IMG/VR virus record: IMGVR_UViG_3300034093_001057
Coordinates: 26,121 to 90,120 of that record
Origin: a virus
Reading direction: 5' to 3' (one strand)
Length of the DNA: 64,000 bases
Position numbers and translations under genes: made by a program. Below, piece by piece: positions 45,914-54,365 of the stretch. How positions within the stretch are numbered: position 1 is the first letter of the stretch; the number at the start of each line of letters is the position of its first letter. The notes beneath the pieces were generated by a model. That model was given only the letters and a program-made list of their open reading frames with translations, was not told the origin of the DNA and ran no database searches.

Positions 45914-46234
45914 ATGCCAACAACATTCACTAATGCAATAGCAAACAACGTAGGTACAACCGACGTAGAAGTTTATACTGCACCATCTAAATCAATCGTA
46001 ATAGGATGTAGTGTTAGCAATTTATTATCTAGTACTGTACCTATTACAATAAAAACACGCAGAGCATCAACTGATACTTTTATATACAAAGATAATCGTA
46101 TAGAAGCAGGTGACCCCTCTGCATTAATGCAAGGCAACAAATTAGTGTTATTAACCGGTGATAAGTTAGTAGTATCAGCGAAGGTAGCGGCTAGTATTGA
46201 TGTGATGTTTTCAATTTTACAAGGAGTATCATAA
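45914..46234 (+). CDS. Small virion-associated protein, conserved in marine T4-like phages
   Basis: Protein of 106 residues made of beta strands: NAIANNVGTTDVEVYTAPSK, SIVIGCSVSNLLSSTVPIT, VLLTGDKLVVSAK. The pattern is that of small head-tail or appendage beta-sandwich proteins, and no catalytic motif is seen. Its stop overlaps the next start (TAATG). Exact role unknown; its place in front of the large adhesin suggests a connector or decoration function. Confidence 0.55.
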   Translation: MPTTFTNAIANNVGTTDVEVYTAPSKSIVIGCSVSNLLSSTVPITIKTRRASTDTFIYKDNRIEAGDPSALMQGNKLVLLTGDKLVVSAKVAASIDVMFSILQGVS

Positions 46235-46464
46235 TGGGCGGATTTTATACCGGTACTGACTTAGCCGATAAAGTATTTTACGGTTTCAGGCTTACACCAG
46301 ACGACGGAAATTTAGATATAGAAGTGTTGGACGGTGATCTTCCAGTTTCATTACCAGTACCTTACATAATTGATAAAAATGATTATAAACAATGGATTTG
46401 GTCTAAAGATACTATTGAGTTTCTTTGGGGTACTAACGGTCATTTACTTATGAGGTTAGTGTAA
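46234..46464 (+). CDS. Conserved small protein of unknown function in the adhesin operon
   Basis: Protein of 76 residues: GFYTGTDLADKVFYGFRLTP, DIEVLDGDLPVSLP, DYKQWIWSKDTIEFLWG. Acidic and aromatic-rich, no signal peptide or membrane helix. It overlaps the previous gene by one base, has a good AAGGAG ribosome site, and precedes the adhesin gene by one base, so the three are translated as a unit. I do not recognise its family. Confidence 0.55.
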   Translation: MGGFYTGTDLADKVFYGFRLTPDDGNLDIEVLDGDLPVSLPVPYIIDKNDYKQWIWSKDTIEFLWGTNGHLLMRLV

Positions 46465-46465
46465 T

Positions 46466-49400
46466 ATGAGTCAACTAATTGATTTAGGAAAATTACGATT
46501 TTATTGGGCCGGTACATATAGCTCTGTAACTCAGTATGAATTAAATGACGTAGTGCGCTACGGCGGTAATGTTTATGTTTATATAAATGTTGTAAAAACT
46601 AACGGCAACGAGCCTACTGATCCAGCCTACTGGGCTTTAATGGTAGAAGGTATTAACTTTCTTGGTACTTGGAACAGTGCAACACAATATTACATTGGCG
46701 ATGCAGTTGCATATGGTTCTACTGTATATGTTGCTCTTGATGACAACCTTAACAAACAGCCAGATTTGTTCCCGCTTGTTTGGTCTCAATTCGTTGAAGG
46801 CATTCAATTTGAGGGGGAATACAGCAGTGTCACAACTTATCAAGCAAATGACGTAGTTACTTACGGTCCCTCAACATATATTGCTAAAGGTACTACTAAT
46901 AATAACTTACCAACAAACGCAACATATTGGGATCCTTTTGTTGAGGGTATTTCTCCTGAAGGCGTATATAATGGCGCTACAGCTTATGTCCCGGGCAATA
47001 TTGTAGCATATGGTGCAAATCTTTATGTTGCTATAGCCAACACTACTGGTAATATACCAACAAATGCAACTTATTGGACTCTATTTATAGAATCGTTTGA
47101 TAACAGAGGTGCATGGGCAACCGCAACTCTTTATTATGTAAATGATTTAGTACAGTTTGGTGCTAATAGCTATGCATGTGAAATACAAAACACTTCAGGG
47201 GTGTTTGCAACTGACTTAGCTGCCGGTAAATGGTCTTTGTTTGTTTCAGGTTTACGCAATCGCGGCCCCTGGACTACTGCAACATTATATCTTCCTTATG
47301 ATATTGTTGTATACGGCGGAAATACTTACTCATGCTTAATACAAAATAATTCAGGAGTGTTTGCAACTGATTTAGCTGCTGGTAAATGGGAAATATTTAA
47401 CGGCGGTATTCGCTGGAGAAATGAATGGACTTCTGCTACTCCATATTTGACTAATGATATTGTTCGCAATGTAGGATCATCTTATATTGCTACAGAAGAT
47501 TTTACTTCTGGAGGTAACTTTAATACTGAATTTGTTGCTGGCAAATGGGAGTTCTTTGCACAAGGTGCTGATGATGTACTTCCTATCATAGGTGTAGGTG
47601 AAGAAGGATATTCTTTAACAGTAAATGCTGATGGTGCCACAATTGACTGGATCAATGCTACTGGATCACCTAATGTATTTTATGTTTCTCCGGACGGAAA
47701 TGATAGTAACCCAGGTACTAGTTTAGCATTACCGTTTGCTAGTATACAAGCTGCTGTTGCCGCTGTTACTGTTGGACAAATGTCTACAATCTTTGTCAAG
47801 ACTGGTACATACCAAGAAGCTGCGCTTCCTATTGTTGTACCTCCTAACACTGCTATTGTAGGTGATAATCAACGTACTGTTATTGTTACTCCAGCAGCTG
47901 GTTTAGCTGCTGACGGAGTTACACCAAACAATCAATCCATGATGTGGCAAATGTCTAATGCGTCTATATTAAACTGCATGACATTTACTGGTATGACCGG
48001 CTGGGTTGCTGGATCTACACCAGCTGACATTACTACTTCTGTTATTAAAGGGGTGTTTGTTGGATTTAATCCTGCGTCCCCGGTTACTAGTAAGTCACCT
48101 TACATTGTAGAATGCTCTGCAATATCCCCCGGCGGTGTTGGTGGTTATGTAGACGGATCTGCTCATGCATCCGGTAACAAGTCAATGCTTTTCCATGCAT
48201 TTACTATTATTAATGATTTGGGTATAGGATATTATGTTAGAAATCAAGGTAAAGCTGAAATAGTTTCTTGCTTTACATATTTTTGTTATTTTGGATACGC
48301 TACATCGGGCGGCGGAATTATACGAGCACTAAATGGTAATAACTCATACGGTGTTTGGGGTGTCGCTGCTCGCGGGTTTGATACTACTGAAGTACCTCTG
48401 TTAGGTGCTCTTTATGGTACACAACTTACTGTTACTACTGACCCTATCACTACAGGGTTCACGGCGGGATTAACAGCCACTGGAGTAACATCCGGCGCCA
48501 CTGCAATTATCACTAATAGACAGGCTAACGCCGCTAAACTTTATATAAAATATACAGGTGGATCACCTGTATTTGTGCAAGGAGAAGATATTACTGACGG
48601 AACAGGGAATACTCTAACTATTGTTAATAACGCTAGCGGTGTTACTGGTCAAAAAGGTGTATTACTCGTAATGAACGGTCTAAGTGCTGAACCATTACCG
48701 GGAGCAAGTATACAATTAACAGGCGATGCGTTTTCATATGTTATTCAGTCAGTATCCGGTACTTATGTTAATAGCTCAAGCATTATGATTATAGCATTAG
48801 CTCAAGAAAAACCAGATGCGTCTCCAGACGGCACAGTAGTAACAATACGCTATAAGTATTCACAGATCCGATTAACAGGACACGACTTTTTAAGCATAGG
48901 AACGGGCGGTATAGCTACTACTAACTATCCTAACACTCCACTTCAACCGCCTGCCCAAGGTCAAGAGGTTGAAGAAATATTCCCGGGTCGTGTTTATTAT
49001 GTATCTACAGACCAAGACGGTAACTTTAGAGTAGGTGAATACTTTACAGTTGATCAGGGTACGGGTACAGCAACACTAAACGCAAATGCGTTCAATTTAT
49101 CAGGATTAACATCGTTACAACTTGGTTCTATCGGTGCTCAGTTAGGGGAAACAATTAATGAGTTTTCTTCTGATGTTACTATGGGCGGCGCCTCCCCAAC
49201 TAACTTAGCCGTTCCCACTGAGTTTGCGGTTTCAGGTTTCGTGCAAGCAGAAATAGCAACACAACAAGCATATGTTGATAACCGAGTTCCGCAAGCTATT
49301 CCAACGGCAGTAGGTGAAACTGGTAAGTACCTGCTTAGTAATGGTTCTATTCCTACATGGTCCGCTCTTAGTTTAAATGAGATTGTTGGAGCCAGTTCAA

Positions 49401-50812
49401 CATTTGCAAGAACGGGTACGGCTGCTACATATAGTTATTCTATTTTTTCAAACACGATTCTAACTCCTGCGACTTGGTCGCTATCTGGCACAGTTCCTTC
49501 TGGTATATCAATAAACTCCTCTACTGGTGTACTGACTATAGGTTCATCCGTATCAACCGGGTCATACTCGTATACTATTAATGCAGTTGGTGCTGAGAGT
49601 ACTGGTACTCTCACTGAAACTATTTCAACAGTTGTCAATCCTGCTTATCCAGTGTTTAGTTCAACTGTTTTGCCTTCAGCAGTTACTCCGTCTTCAGCTT
49701 TTACATCTACTGCTACACAAGCAACGGCATCATCCGGTACGGTAGTACATACGCTCACTGGAGGAACTCTTCCATCATGGGCGTCACTAAGCTCTGCTGG
49801 AGTGCTTTCAGGAACTGCCCCGGCAAGTCCTACAGGATTTGCCGGTCCGTATACCTTTACAGTAACAGCTACTAACGGAATTTATGTTGCTGTTAAGGCC
49901 TTTACTTGGACTTATTACTTAGGGTTGATTCAAGGTCAAAACTTATATAACTCTTCTGGTACTTACTCATGGACAGCACCAACATCAGTTACTTCTGTTT
50001 CTGTAGTAGCTATAGGTGGCGGCGGAGCCGGCCAAGACAACTGGGCTAATCCAGCTGGCGGCGGAGCTGGATTAGGATGGAAAAACAATATTACAGTTGT
50101 TCCCGGTACTGCGTACACTGTAGTAGTTGGCGGAAGGGGAATTAGTACTAGTAGTAGTGGCGCTACACAACTGAAAGGCGGTGACTCTTACTTTATCTCT
50201 TTAGCTACTGTTTCAGGATACGGTGGCGGTAACAATTCTGGCTCTGGTAGTTATGCTACCGGCCCTAATGTTCGAGGTAATACCGGCGGTGGTTATGTAG
50301 GTGACGGAGGCGGACCAGGTGGACAGGCTAACAGTTCCTGGTCAGGTGGCGGCGGCGCCGGGGGATATTCTGGAAGAGGCGGTGATGTTAATGAGACTTG
50401 GAATTACCCTACAGTTCGCGGCGCTTATGGCGGATCCTCTTATAGTTCTACTTACGGTACTGGCTCAGGCGGAGGAACAGGCGTTCTAGGCGAAACCAGT
50501 TATCCTAGTTCAGGTAATGCATTCTACAATCCGTTTACTGGCTACACCAACGTAAGTAGTTACGGAAGCGGCGGCACGGGCTTTAGTGGTGGCGGTAACG
50601 GAATGTATGGTGAAAATCCATTCAGCGGCTCGGGACAAAGTTCAGACAACATTCAAGGCGGAGATTACGGTGGTGGCGGTGGCGGTCCGGGCACTAGTTG
50701 GCCATCTTCATCTGGAAATGGCGGACTAGGCGCAGTACGTATTATATGGGGATCCGGCCGAGCATTCCCTAGTACAAATACCGCAGACGTTACACCTAGC
50801 GGCCCGGCTTAA
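46466..50812 (+). CDS. Large tail adhesin: sugar-binding-like repeats, beta-helix, Ig-like domains, Gly-rich tip
   Basis: Protein of 1448 residues with four regions. Residues about 8-370: seven repeats of 45-50 residues with the pattern GxWxxATxYxxNDxVxYGxxxYxxxxxN, similar to carbohydrate-binding modules of the CBM5/12 type. Residues about 405-800: a right-handed beta-helix start, FYVSPDGNDSNPGTSLALPF, as in pectate-lyase-like phage proteins. Residues about 975-1150: Ig-like repeats (LPSWASLSSAGVLSGTAP). Residues 1160-1438: a Gly-rich tip with GGGGAG, GGRGIST and GGGGGGPG runs ending GAVRIIWGSGRAFPSTN. Poly-Gly tips resemble the receptor-binding gp38-type adhesins of T-even phages. It is the best candidate for the host-range protein. 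Confidence 0.75.
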   Translation: MSQLIDLGKLRFYWAGTYSSVTQYELNDVVRYGGNVYVYINVVKTNGNEPTDPAYWALMVEGINFLGTWNSATQYYIGDAVAYGSTVYVALDDNLNKQPDLFPLVWSQFVEGIQFEGEYSSVTTYQANDVVTYGPSTYIAKGTTNNNLPTNATYWDPFVEGISPEGVYNGATAYVPGNIVAYGANLYVAIANTTGNIPTNATYWTLFIESFDNRGAWATATLYYVNDLVQFGANSYACEIQNTSGVFATDLAAGKWSLFVSGLRNRGPWTTATLYLPYDIVVYGGNTYSCLIQNNSGVFATDLAAGKWEIFNGGIRWRNEWTSATPYLTNDIVRNVGSSYIATEDFTSGGNFNTEFVAGKWEFFAQGADDVLPIIGVGEEGYSLTVNADGATIDWINATGSPNVFYVSPDGNDSNPGTSLALPFASIQAAVAAVTVGQMSTIFVKTGTYQEAALPIVVPPNTAIVGDNQRTVIVTPAAGLAADGVTPNNQSMMWQMSNASILNCMTFTGMTGWVAGSTPADITTSVIKGVFVGFNPASPVTSKSPYIVECSAISPGGVGGYVDGSAHASGNKSMLFHAFTIINDLGIGYYVRNQGKAEIVSCFTYFCYFGYATSGGGIIRALNGNNSYGVWGVAARGFDTTEVPLLGALYGTQLTVTTDPITTGFTAGLTATGVTSGATAIITNRQANAAKLYIKYTGGSPVFVQGEDITDGTGNTLTIVNNASGVTGQKGVLLVMNGLSAEPLPGASIQLTGDAFSYVIQSVSGTYVNSSSIMIIALAQEKPDASPDGTVVTIRYKYSQIRLTGHDFLSIGTGGIATTNYPNTPLQPPAQGQEVEEIFPGRVYYVSTDQDGNFRVGEYFTVDQGTGTATLNANAFNLSGLTSLQLGSIGAQLGETINEFSSDVTMGGASPTNLAVPTEFAVSGFVQAEIATQQAYVDNRVPQAIPTAVGETGKYLLSNGSIPTWSALSLNEIVGASSTFARTGTAATYSYSIFSNTILTPATWSLSGTVPSGISINSSTGVLTIGSSVSTGSYSYTINAVGAESTGTLTETISTVVNPAYPVFSSTVLPSAVTPSSAFTSTATQATASSGTVVHTLTGGTLPSWASLSSAGVLSGTAPASPTGFAGPYTFTVTATNGIYVAVKAFTWTYYLGLIQGQNLYNSSGTYSWTAPTSVTSVSVVAIGGGGAGQDNWANPAGGGAGLGWKNNITVVPGTAYTVVVGGRGISTSSSGATQLKGGDSYFISLATVSGYGGGNNSGSGSYATGPNVRGNTGGGYVGDGGGPGGQANSSWSGGGGAGGYSGRGGDVNETWNYPTVRGAYGGSSYSSTYGTGSGGGTGVLGETSYPSSGNAFYNPFTGYTNVSSYGSGGTGFSGGGNGMYGENPFSGSGQSSDNIQGGDYGGGGGGPGTSWPSSSGNGGLGAVRIIWGSGRAFPSTNTADVTPSGPA

Positions 50813-50826
50813 TTTAGGAGAGTTAA

Positions 50827-51282
50827 ATGTTTTATATTAAATTAGATGAAAATAATAATCCAATGAATCATCCAATGTCAGGAGACAATCTCAAAGACGT
50901 ACTGGAAGTAGCTTATTTGGACGATAATGTTTTAAAAGAATTTGGATATGCAAAATTTGAACGTTTCAAAGACGCACCAAATGCAGTGACCATTCACACA
51001 ACTGATTATTACATGGATACAGACGGAGTAGTCAGAAATCGGGCGTCTGTTCGTGAGTTTACACAAGAAGAGCTTATTGATCAGTTTATTAGAAGGCGCC
51101 GCAGTTATTTACTAGCAGCATGTGACTGGACTCTAGCAGTAGATAGTCCTTTATCTGCGGAGAAAAAAGAAGAATGGGCAAATTACCGTCAAGCTTTGCG
51201 AGACCTTACATCGGTTTATAGCACAGCACAGTCGGACAGTGATGTTATTTGGCCTACTGAACCAACCAAGGGTAATTCATGA
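50827..51282 (+). CDS. Tail fibre assembly chaperone-like protein
   Basis: Protein of 151 residues. The C-terminal half FIRRRRSYLLAACDWTLAVD and KKEEWANYRQALRDL is the pattern of small phage tail-assembly chaperones (RxxLLxxxDWTxxxDxxL...WxxYRQxLRDL). The N-terminus YIKLDENNNPMNHPMSGDNL is a short beta module. It follows the adhesin gene by 14 bases with an AGGAG site, the usual place for a fibre chaperone, and overlaps the oxygenase start by four bases. Confidence 0.7.
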   Translation: MFYIKLDENNNPMNHPMSGDNLKDVLEVAYLDDNVLKEFGYAKFERFKDAPNAVTIHTTDYYMDTDGVVRNRASVREFTQEELIDQFIRRRRSYLLAACDWTLAVDSPLSAEKKEEWANYRQALRDLTSVYSTAQSDSDVIWPTEPTKGNS

Positions 51283-51923
51283 GTACTTTTTTAAGTGGAA
51301 TTTTTGCAACACCACTACTTATTGGAAATAGTCACGATATTGATATTCGTGAAAAAATTTGTGCGCTGGCGTTACAGTTTAGAGAGAATGCACACGATGC
51401 AAAACTAGTGTCTGAAGGATGGAATTACGGAAGATCATCTTCTTCTCAGGAAGATTTTAATCAATACGGAGTTACATCTTTTAGTTCACAGTCTCTTTTG
51501 GACGATCCTGACTGGAAAGATGTAATGACTTTTTTATATGACTTTGCTAATGCAATGATCGCCAGTGTAAATAATACAACCGGTGTTATGTCGTTTGTTA
51601 ATAGCTGGGTTACGATATATCCACCGGGCACGTATATACCAGAGCATATTCATTCAAATTCAATGTTGAGTGGAGTGTTTTATGCAAAAGTACCTGAGAA
51701 AGCGGGTAACCTTTTATTTAAAGATCCTTCTGCTGTGGCTAAAACTATGTACACTCGTCACTATAATGATTTTCCTACAGTGCCTACTATACACACTCAT
51801 GTAGTGGAAGAAGGGCAAATGATTATTTTTCCTTCTTGGCTTCCTCATATGACTGAGATCAACAAGTCCCAGGATAATCGGATTATGGTAAGTTTTAACA
51901 TTAATATGATTGATCCTGAGTAA
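51279..51923 (+). CDS. 2OG-Fe(II) oxygenase, phage/marine type
   Basis: Protein of 214 residues. Blocks YIPEHIHSNSMLSGVFYAK, GNLLFKDP, GQMIIFPSWLPHMTEINK and NRIMVSFNINM fit the 2OG-Fe(II) oxygenase family common in marine phages. Candidate iron ligands are H123 or H125 and H190, and R201 would hold 2-oxoglutarate. Start overlaps the preceding chaperone-like gene by four bases. Substrate unknown; location at the end of the fibre operon suggests hydroxylation of a fibre protein or a host surface component. Confidence 0.75.
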   Translation: MSTFLSGIFATPLLIGNSHDIDIREKICALALQFRENAHDAKLVSEGWNYGRSSSSQEDFNQYGVTSFSSQSLLDDPDWKDVMTFLYDFANAMIASVNNTTGVMSFVNSWVTIYPPGTYIPEHIHSNSMLSGVFYAKVPEKAGNLLFKDPSAVAKTMYTRHYNDFPTVPTIHTHVVEEGQMIIFPSWLPHMTEINKSQDNRIMVSFNINMIDPE

Positions 51924-51950
51924 TAAAAATTAAATCACGGTTTCATTATT

Positions 51951-51958
51951 ACTAAATA
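51951..51958 (+). promoter_or_regulatory. Late-promoter-like octamer ACTAAATA
   Basis: ACTAAATA in the 97-base gap between the two oxygenase genes, 62 bases before the second ATG. A GTTTGGTTG segment with AACAATCAAC upstream could form a short hairpin in the leader. Confidence 0.35.
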
Positions 51959-52020
51959 AAAAACAATCAACTAGTGTTTGGTTGTTTAACTAAGACGTAA
52001 CTTTTTACCGGAGATTTTAA

Positions 52021-52566
52021 ATGTTTAACGATGCTTACTGGGCATGGGACGGTGTATTAGACAAAGCTTTTTGCGAGTATGCACTTAACCGGCTTGACTG
52101 GGATAAAGCTGACGAAGCACGAGTACGAGAGACCGGAGTCCCGGCAGATCCTTCAGTCCGAATCACGCAAGTTTTATGGGAAGAATACACTTCTCCTATT
52201 GCAGCAGTTGCTTTTTACTATACTCATCTTGCTAATAAACTAGCAGGTTGGAAATTTCAAATTGATTACCCTCAACAAGTGCAAATAGGACGGTACGCAA
52301 AAGATGGTCACTATGACTGGCATATTGACGCTCAATTACCTGATACTGAGGGGTTTCAACGTAAGCTAAGTTGTTCTATTCTATTAAATGATGCTTCAGA
52401 ATACGAAGGAGGAGATTTGGAGATTAGAGGAGTTAAAATAGCACCACCTAAAACACGCGGCACAGTTATTGTATTTCCGTCTATACTAGAACATCGTGTT
52501 CTTCCAGTGACGGAAGGTGTTAGGTATTCTGCTGTTTGTTGGACTATGGGGCCTGCTTTTACGTAA
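52021..52566 (+). CDS. 2OG-Fe(II) oxygenase, prolyl-4-hydroxylase type
   Basis: Protein of 181 residues. The double-stranded beta-helix iron site is complete: H101 and D103 in GHYDWHIDAQ, H158 in PSILEHRVLPV, and R168 in GVRYSAVCW for 2-oxoglutarate. EYEGGDLEIRG and GTVIVFPS are further P4H/PiuC-family blocks. In phages such enzymes are proposed to hydroxylate fibre or tail proteins; the collagen-like Gly-X-Y fibre upstream is a possible target, although its triplets contain little proline. Unrelated at the primary level to the preceding oxygenase. Confidence 0.82.
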   Translation: MFNDAYWAWDGVLDKAFCEYALNRLDWDKADEARVRETGVPADPSVRITQVLWEEYTSPIAAVAFYYTHLANKLAGWKFQIDYPQQVQIGRYAKDGHYDWHIDAQLPDTEGFQRKLSCSILLNDASEYEGGDLEIRGVKIAPPKTRGTVIVFPSILEHRVLPVTEGVRYSAVCWTMGPAFT

Positions 52567-52672
52567 CAGACTCTAGCTATAAGTATTAGGGCACTAGAAA
52601 AGAAAGTATCAAACGATATACGAAGATAACTATACGAAAAGAACACTGAAAATACATAGAGAAAAATGTAAC

Positions 52673-53212
52673 ATGACGTTAAAAGAACAAACTAAAGATT
52701 TACACGAAATAGCAGAAAAAAATCCATTTGCTCAACGACTTCTTTCAGGTAATATATCTAACACCGAATATGCATGTTACTTAACTAACCTAGAACCTAT
52801 TTATAATGCAATTGAAAATTTAGCAGAAAACAGTGGCATACTTATTGATGGCATAGTTCATATAAAGAGAACAGAACTAATTCGTGAAGATTTAGCAGAA
52901 TTAAAGCAACTAGGAGCAAATCATTACGTAATATTTGAATCTACTTGCAGGTATGTTGATTATCTTAATCAACTTGATAAAGGTAAGATACTTGCTCACT
53001 TATATACCAGACACTTTGGTGATTTATACGGCGGGCAAATTTTAAAAACTAAAGTTCCGGGTAAGGGAAAAATGTACGAGTTTGTTGAGCGAAAAGCATT
53101 GATTGATAAAACACGTATGATGCTTAGCGATGATCTTGGACCCGAAGCACGAATAGCATTTCAATATGCGATATATCTTTTTGAGGAACTTACTAATGAG
53201 TTTAATATTTGA
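52673..53212 (+). CDS. hemO: Heme oxygenase
   Basis: Protein of 179 residues, shorter than cyanobacterial Ho1 (about 240). The proximal helix holds H11 in LKEQTKDLHEIAEKNPFAQR, and the distal helix has YTRHFGDLYGGQILK, the conserved GDxxGGQ of heme oxygenases. It opens heme to biliverdin IX-alpha, CO and iron using reduced ferredoxin. Its end overlaps the bilin reductase start by 17 bases, so the two act as a unit. Comparable pairs are known from cyanophages (ho1-pebS) and from uncultured marine phages (hemO-pcyX). The 106-base gap before it has no octamer that I can name. Confidence 0.85.
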   Translation: MTLKEQTKDLHEIAEKNPFAQRLLSGNISNTEYACYLTNLEPIYNAIENLAENSGILIDGIVHIKRTELIREDLAELKQLGANHYVIFESTCRYVDYLNQLDKGKILAHLYTRHFGDLYGGQILKTKVPGKGKMYEFVERKALIDKTRMMLSDDLGPEARIAFQYAIYLFEELTNEFNI

Positions 53213-53864
53213 TAAATTGTTACAACACGCAAGTGAATTTCAAACTATACTAAATACATTAGACCGATCTGACGAAGTACATGAGTTTCCTTGGGACAAT
53301 TTGGTTTATACTTCTAAGTATATTAGGCGGGCCCACTTAGACATAGTAGACAAACGAGAAGATCGTAAATTGCTAATGATGCATTTATGTGTTTTTCCTC
53401 ATACTGACTCAGATGCACCTATATACGGGTTTGATCTAATTGCGGGTCCTAATAAAGTTACAGGAGCATTTCATGACTTTAGTCCTTGTACTAATAACAA
53501 CTCTTCTCATCCTCTTAGTGAATTATTTGCTGGAGAAGTAAAAAAATATTCATGGTCAAAACAGCGTGAACTGCCTGAATGGGCTAAAAAAATATTTAGT
53601 CCTTGGATGGTTGCAGCAGGTAATATTAAAGATATTGACGAACTTTCTGAAGTACTTGAGCTATCTAAAAATAATTTGATTTCATATATTGAATGGATGA
53701 AAACTAACTATGCTACAAGTGATCAAGACTATACACAACAACAAAACAATTATTGTATTAATCAAAAGCAAAATCCGCATACTCCTCGTGTAATGGAAAG
53801 TTTAGGTTATGATCCAGATACTGTCCAAAAGTTTATACAAAATTGCCTTTTTCCGGAAGTTTAA
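53196..53864 (+). CDS. pcyX: Ferredoxin-dependent bilin reductase, PcyX-like
   Basis: Protein of 222 residues from ATG 53196, chosen because GAGGAA lies 7 bases upstream; an in-frame ATG at 53166 lacks a site. H63 in LMMHLCVFP and D80 in PIYGFDLIAG have the 17-residue spacing of the PcyA catalytic pair H88/D105. The last 40 residues (YCINQKQNPHTPRVMESLGY) align with the PcyA end rather than with PebS. The position of PcyA E76 is V51 here, which argues against phycocyanobilin formation. This fits the PcyX group, which reduces biliverdin to phycoerythrobilin. Subfamily assignment is by eye. It needs host ferredoxin; none is encoded in the window. Confidence 0.8.
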   Translation: MSLIFDKLLQHASEFQTILNTLDRSDEVHEFPWDNLVYTSKYIRRAHLDIVDKREDRKLLMMHLCVFPHTDSDAPIYGFDLIAGPNKVTGAFHDFSPCTNNNSSHPLSELFAGEVKKYSWSKQRELPEWAKKIFSPWMVAAGNIKDIDELSEVLELSKNNLISYIEWMKTNYATSDQDYTQQQNNYCINQKQNPHTPRVMESLGYDPDTVQKFIQNCLFPEV

Positions 53865-53921
53865 CAATCAGCATAAACACTTCTTATATAGGGTAACTTA
53901 TATCAAGATAAGTAATATGAT

Positions 53922-54365
53922 ATGAATGCTTTTCAACTTGAATTTTACACTAGACTTAGAGCTTGGAACAACCTAAGAACTGACCTAATACATTTGCCAC
54001 TGCACGAAAAATGTGTTGAAGTAGATAAGTTTTGGCAACAGTGTCCAGAAACAACACATTATTTACATCCAGCAGATATAAAATCATGGCCTGATCCATG
54101 GCAGTTATTAGATGATAATATGTATTGCCCATATGCTAGAGCATTGGGCATAATTTATACTTTAATTTTATTGGGAATAACCGACATTGACTTAGTAGAT
54201 GCTATTGATTATAATAGTGTATCTGTGGTATTAGTCATGGTTGATAGCGCAAAATATGTACTTAATTACTGGCCCGGCACTGTAGTAAATAATAAACTCA
54301 GCGACTTCACTGTAGTTAGACACTATGACATAACACCCATCATTCAAAAAACAGGAACACTATGA
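53922..54365 (+). CDS. Conserved protein of unknown function before nrdA
   Basis: Protein of 147 residues. I do not recognise a functional family. It has aromatic, Pro-rich blocks LHPADIKSWPDPWQLLDDN, then YCPYARALGIIYTLILLGI, and a beta-rich end VLNYWPGTVVNNK. Single Cys residues near 37, 55 and 69 do not form a clear metal motif. The gene overlaps nrdA by four bases (ATGA), so it is translated with it; marine T4-like phages often carry similar small genes near nrdA. Confidence 0.55.
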   Translation: MNAFQLEFYTRLRAWNNLRTDLIHLPLHEKCVEVDKFWQQCPETTHYLHPADIKSWPDPWQLLDDNMYCPYARALGIIYTLILLGITDIDLVDAIDYNSVSVVLVMVDSAKYVLNYWPGTVVNNKLSDFTVVRHYDITPIIQKTGTL

